A stretch of 64,000 nt of DNA from NCBI GenBank assembly GCA_023703615.1, contig CP097971.1, forward strand, positions 22,315 through 86,314, read 5' to 3'. Positions 63,082 through 64,000 of the stretch are shown piece by piece. The notes beneath the pieces were generated by a model. It did no database searches. It saw only the letters and a program-made list of their open reading frames with translations, and had not been told where the DNA came from. The position numbers and the translations under genes were made by a program. The stretch is from SAR86 cluster bacterium. GTDB lineage: Bacteria > Pseudomonadota > Gammaproteobacteria > Magnimaribacterales > D2472. The stretch's first letter is position 1, and each line of letters begins with the position of its first letter.

Positions 63082-63999
63082 CTAGCTTTTTCTTAATTTT
63101 TTTAAAACTTCTTGATACCCTTCATTTGAAAGTCTTGGCCCAAAGGTTTGCACAATTTTCGATGATGCATAGTTACTAAAGTTAGCACACTCAATTAATG
63201 GAAATCCATTCAAATATGCATGCATAAATGATCCAGCAAACATATCGCCTGCACCATTAGTATCAATTGGATCAATTTTCTCAGCTTTTGAAATATGTTC
63301 CTTACCATCGCTCACTATAGTGCTACCCTCAGCACCTTTTGTTATTGCAATCATATAAGATTGTTTTTTATAAAACTCTATTGCTTGATTTAAATTATCT
63401 TTGCTAGAAAATGCAATTGCTTCATCATCATTACAAAATATCATATCAATACCATAAGATAGAATTTGATCAAACTTATCTTTGAAAGCATTAACAATAC
63501 CAGCATCAGATAATGAAAGAGCTTTAAGAGTATTTTTATCTTCTAAATGCTCCAAAACAGAGATCACCGCACCAAAGTTTTCTTCACTTGTTACCATATA
63601 ACCTTCTATATAAAAAATTTTTGAATCATCAATGACATCAAATTTAATATCCGATGTCGCCAAAAATGCACTTACTCCTAACATACTGCTCATGGTTCTT
63701 TTTGCATCTGGAGTAACTAAAATTAAACACTTTCCTGTTGGCATATCAGATTCTTTTGAACTCACTCCAATATGATCTACTCCTGCTGATCGAAGGCTCT
63801 CAAGATATTTTTTTCCGTCAGCATCATCAGATACTCTACAAACATGATGACACTTTGAGCCATAGTTTGATGCTGCAATTAATGAATTTGTAGCAGATCC
63901 TCCGCAATCTGAGACAGATTCAGAACCCATATCAATTAATTTTTTTATTATAGGAGCCTGCTCTTCAGCAGAAGCTAAAGTCATTGAATCAGCTTCTAA
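63082..63999 (-). CDS. PfkB-family sugar/nucleoside kinase (cut by window end)
   Basis: A ribokinase-like kinase whose 5' end lies beyond the window; the frame is open to base 63999, and the first ATG at 63984 is internal because homologues begin further upstream. Visible motifs: SDCGGSATNSLIAASNYG, DDADGKKYLESLRSAGVD, and the anion-hole/catalytic DTNGAGDMFAGSF near the C-terminus. The layout resembles bacterial adenosine kinases, which would suit the adenosine released by ahcY, but ribokinase-type sugars are possible. Confidence 0.85.
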   Translation of the reverse strand, partial: LEADSMTLASAEEQAPIIKKLIDMGSESVSDCGGSATNSLIAASNYGSKCHHVCRVSDDADGKKYLESLRSAGVDHIGVSSKESDMPTGKCLILVTPDAKRTMSSMLGVSAFLATSDIKFDVIDDSKIFYIEGYMVTSEENFGAVISVLEHLEDKNTLKALSLSDAGIVNAFKDKFDQILSYGIDMIFCNDDEAIAFSSKDNLNQAIEFYKKQSYMIAITKGAEGSTIVSDGKEHISKAEKIDPIDTNGAGDMFAGSFMHAYLNGFPLIECANFSNYASSKIVQTFGPRLSNEGYQEVLKKLRKS

Positions 64000-64000
64000 C

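Noticed and set aside
1..64000. CRISPR arrays, insertion sequences, prophage or integron genes, tRNA and rRNA genes
   Set aside because: I looked for direct-repeat arrays, transposase or integrase motifs (other than XerC) and cloverleaf sequences in the gaps and saw none.

Overview
The window is a gap-free stretch of an AT-rich (about one third G+C by eye), highly streamlined genome from a marine-type gammaproteobacterium. The gene order points to Gammaproteobacteria: lptM-lysA-dapF-DUF484-xerC-yigB, ubiE-ubiJ-ubiB-tatABC, zapA-6S RNA-fau next to pepP-ubiH, miaB-ybeZ-ybeY-ybeX-lnt, rsgA/orn divergent, rpmE/priA divergent and dksA-pcnB. The low G+C, one- to five-base gaps, convergent overlaps and frequent TTG starts suggest a SAR86-like lineage. 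That placement is an inference, not a search result.

Layout. 1-1.9 kb: end of a cytochrome oxidase assembly block (heme A synthase, CyoE, SCO). 1.9-6.6 kb: minus-strand quinone oxidoreductase, gshA, pckA, dsbB. 6.7-11.4 kb: polA, an anchored alpha/beta hydrolase, a Coq4-like gene and engB. 11.5-13.2 kb: cytochrome c4, dsbA, cytochrome c5. 13.2-20.3 kb: ubiK-like, yigB, xerC, DUF484, dapF, lysA, a 34-residue lptM, ahcY, metK. 20.5-25.6 kb: transketolase, Pgk, class I aldolase, dtd, LOG family. 25.6-30.3 kb: tatCBA, ubiB, ubiJ, ubiE, rsgA. 30.4-36.9 kb: orn, DUF1820, miaB, phoH-like, ybeY, corC, lnt, L,D-transpeptidase. 36.9-42.2 kb: fatty-acid oxidation alpha subunit, a candidate small RNA, an exported glutathione peroxidase, rpiA, ilvA. 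42.2-45.7 kb: a CBM9/DUF5916 outer-membrane protein, fau, 6S RNA, zapA and a coiled-coil protein. 45.8-51.8 kb: pepP, ubiH-like, rpmB, sixA-like, dut, rpmE2, priA. 51.8-58.6 kb: amiC, tsaE, nnrD, a paraoxonase-like membrane protein, alpha/beta hydrolase, Nudix, metallo-beta-lactamase fold, lipoprotein. 58.6-64 kb: acs, deoxynucleoside kinase, pcnB, dksA, a PfkB kinase cut by the window edge.

Functionally this is mostly core genome for aerobic heterotrophy. It has heme A and copper delivery to cytochrome oxidase, periplasmic c-type cytochromes and Dsb oxidation. Six genes for ubiquinone synthesis are scattered over the window (Coq4-like, UbiK-like, UbiE, UbiJ, UbiB, UbiH-like). Gluconeogenesis and pentose-phosphate enzymes (PckA, Pgk, aldolase, Tkt, RpiA), acetate and fatty-acid use (Acs, FadB-like), lysine/peptidoglycan and methyl-cycle enzymes, and envelope functions (Tat, Lnt, AmiC, Ldt) make up the rest. 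No mobile element, CRISPR array, prophage, tRNA or rRNA was seen.

The least ordinary items are: a self-contained small RNA candidate with its own promoter, C-rich loop and terminator at 39.2-39.3 kb; a paraoxonase-like propeller fused to a membrane domain at 54.3-55.7 kb with every calcium and catalytic residue retained; a Coq4-like protein; a 10-bp perfect hairpin directly in front of lptM; and a DksA with a histone H1-like lysine-rich tail.
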